From positions 31,802 to 95,801 of the forward strand of contig JABWCL010000012.1 of the NCBI GenBank assembly GCA_013360295.1: 64,000 nucleotides of DNA, in the 5' to 3' direction. A program made the translations under genes and the position numbers. Position 1 is the first letter of the stretch; each line of letters opens with the position of its first letter. This document shows, one piece after another, positions 63,843 to 64,000 of the stretch. Source of the DNA: Ignavibacteriaceae bacterium. Lineage in GTDB: Bacteria > Bacteroidota > Ignavibacteria > Ignavibacteriales > Ignavibacteriaceae. Below the pieces are notes generated by a model that saw nothing but the letters and a program-made list of their open reading frames with translations, did not search any database and was not told where the DNA came from.

Positions 63843-64000
63843 CCCGGAATAAAAACAAAAACACTTCTGCCATCCCTCCAACAGCAAATATATTCATAAT
63901 CCATAAACCAGCAGAGCCGGTACCATAAGTGATTGCTTAATATTTGTTTCGATAACCCCTCCCGGCCTCCCCTTTCCCCTGTGGGACAAGTGTAAAAATG

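Overview
The window looks like chromosomal DNA from the Bacteroidota/Chlorobiota/Ignavibacteriota group, most likely an Ignavibacteria-type organism. Five secreted proteins end in a type IX secretion (T9SS) C-terminal sorting domain whose hallmark is NYPNPFNP or a variant. Other pointers are a four-subunit VorDBAC-type 2-oxoacid:ferredoxin oxidoreductase, a class II photolyase, a TrhO-type rhodanese protein and a propeller-type histidine kinase. No rRNA, tRNA or CRISPR array was seen. Most genes lie on the minus strand.

Layout. 1-3.5 kb: a cut-off thioredoxin-like/PKD exported protein and a 14-repeat BNR propeller cargo. 3.9-8.1 kb: ferredoxin-nitroreductase, a decayed copy of the 3' end of an ABC-F (Uup-like) gene, a two-gene plus-strand cassette (membrane protein and excisionase-like HTH), then the intact ABC-F gene. 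8.3-14.5 kb: a DUF5683-like protein, a secreted GH3 glycosidase, a methyltransferase-like protein, a TPR histidine kinase and a stand-alone Ala-tRNA editing protein. 14.5-18.9 kb: the vor operon with a small Cys-rich co-gene, a cNMP-binding protein and lipoprotein MsrA. 19.1-30.7 kb: an accessory island bounded by two directly repeated non-coding blocks, carrying a type I restriction-modification system, two lipoproteins and an overlapping ImmA/IrrE-DUF4411 pair. 30.7-34.4 kb: TrhO, a small membrane protein, a LytTR regulator with a structured leader, and class II photolyase. 34.5-39.8 kb: two large T9SS cargo proteins.

39.9-63.8 kb is the most unusual part. A propeller histidine kinase and a NarL-type regulator (60.1-63.3 and 59.4-60.1 kb) sit beside two operons that each begin with a stand-alone CheY-like receiver. 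Each receiver is followed at once by a very large exported protein: a 1274-residue FG-GAP protein in one operon, and a 2819-residue protein with a TANFOR-like N terminus and about 720-residue internal repeats in the other. The second operon continues with an FnIII protein, a TPR protein and an outer-membrane barrel-like protein. Both receiver genes share an identical 17-nt upstream block and a similarly placed dyad whose arms have changed in a compensating way. I infer a signalling-controlled surface-structure system: kinase and NarL regulator acting on two receiver-led surface-protein operons. This is a hypothesis from layout and sequence only.
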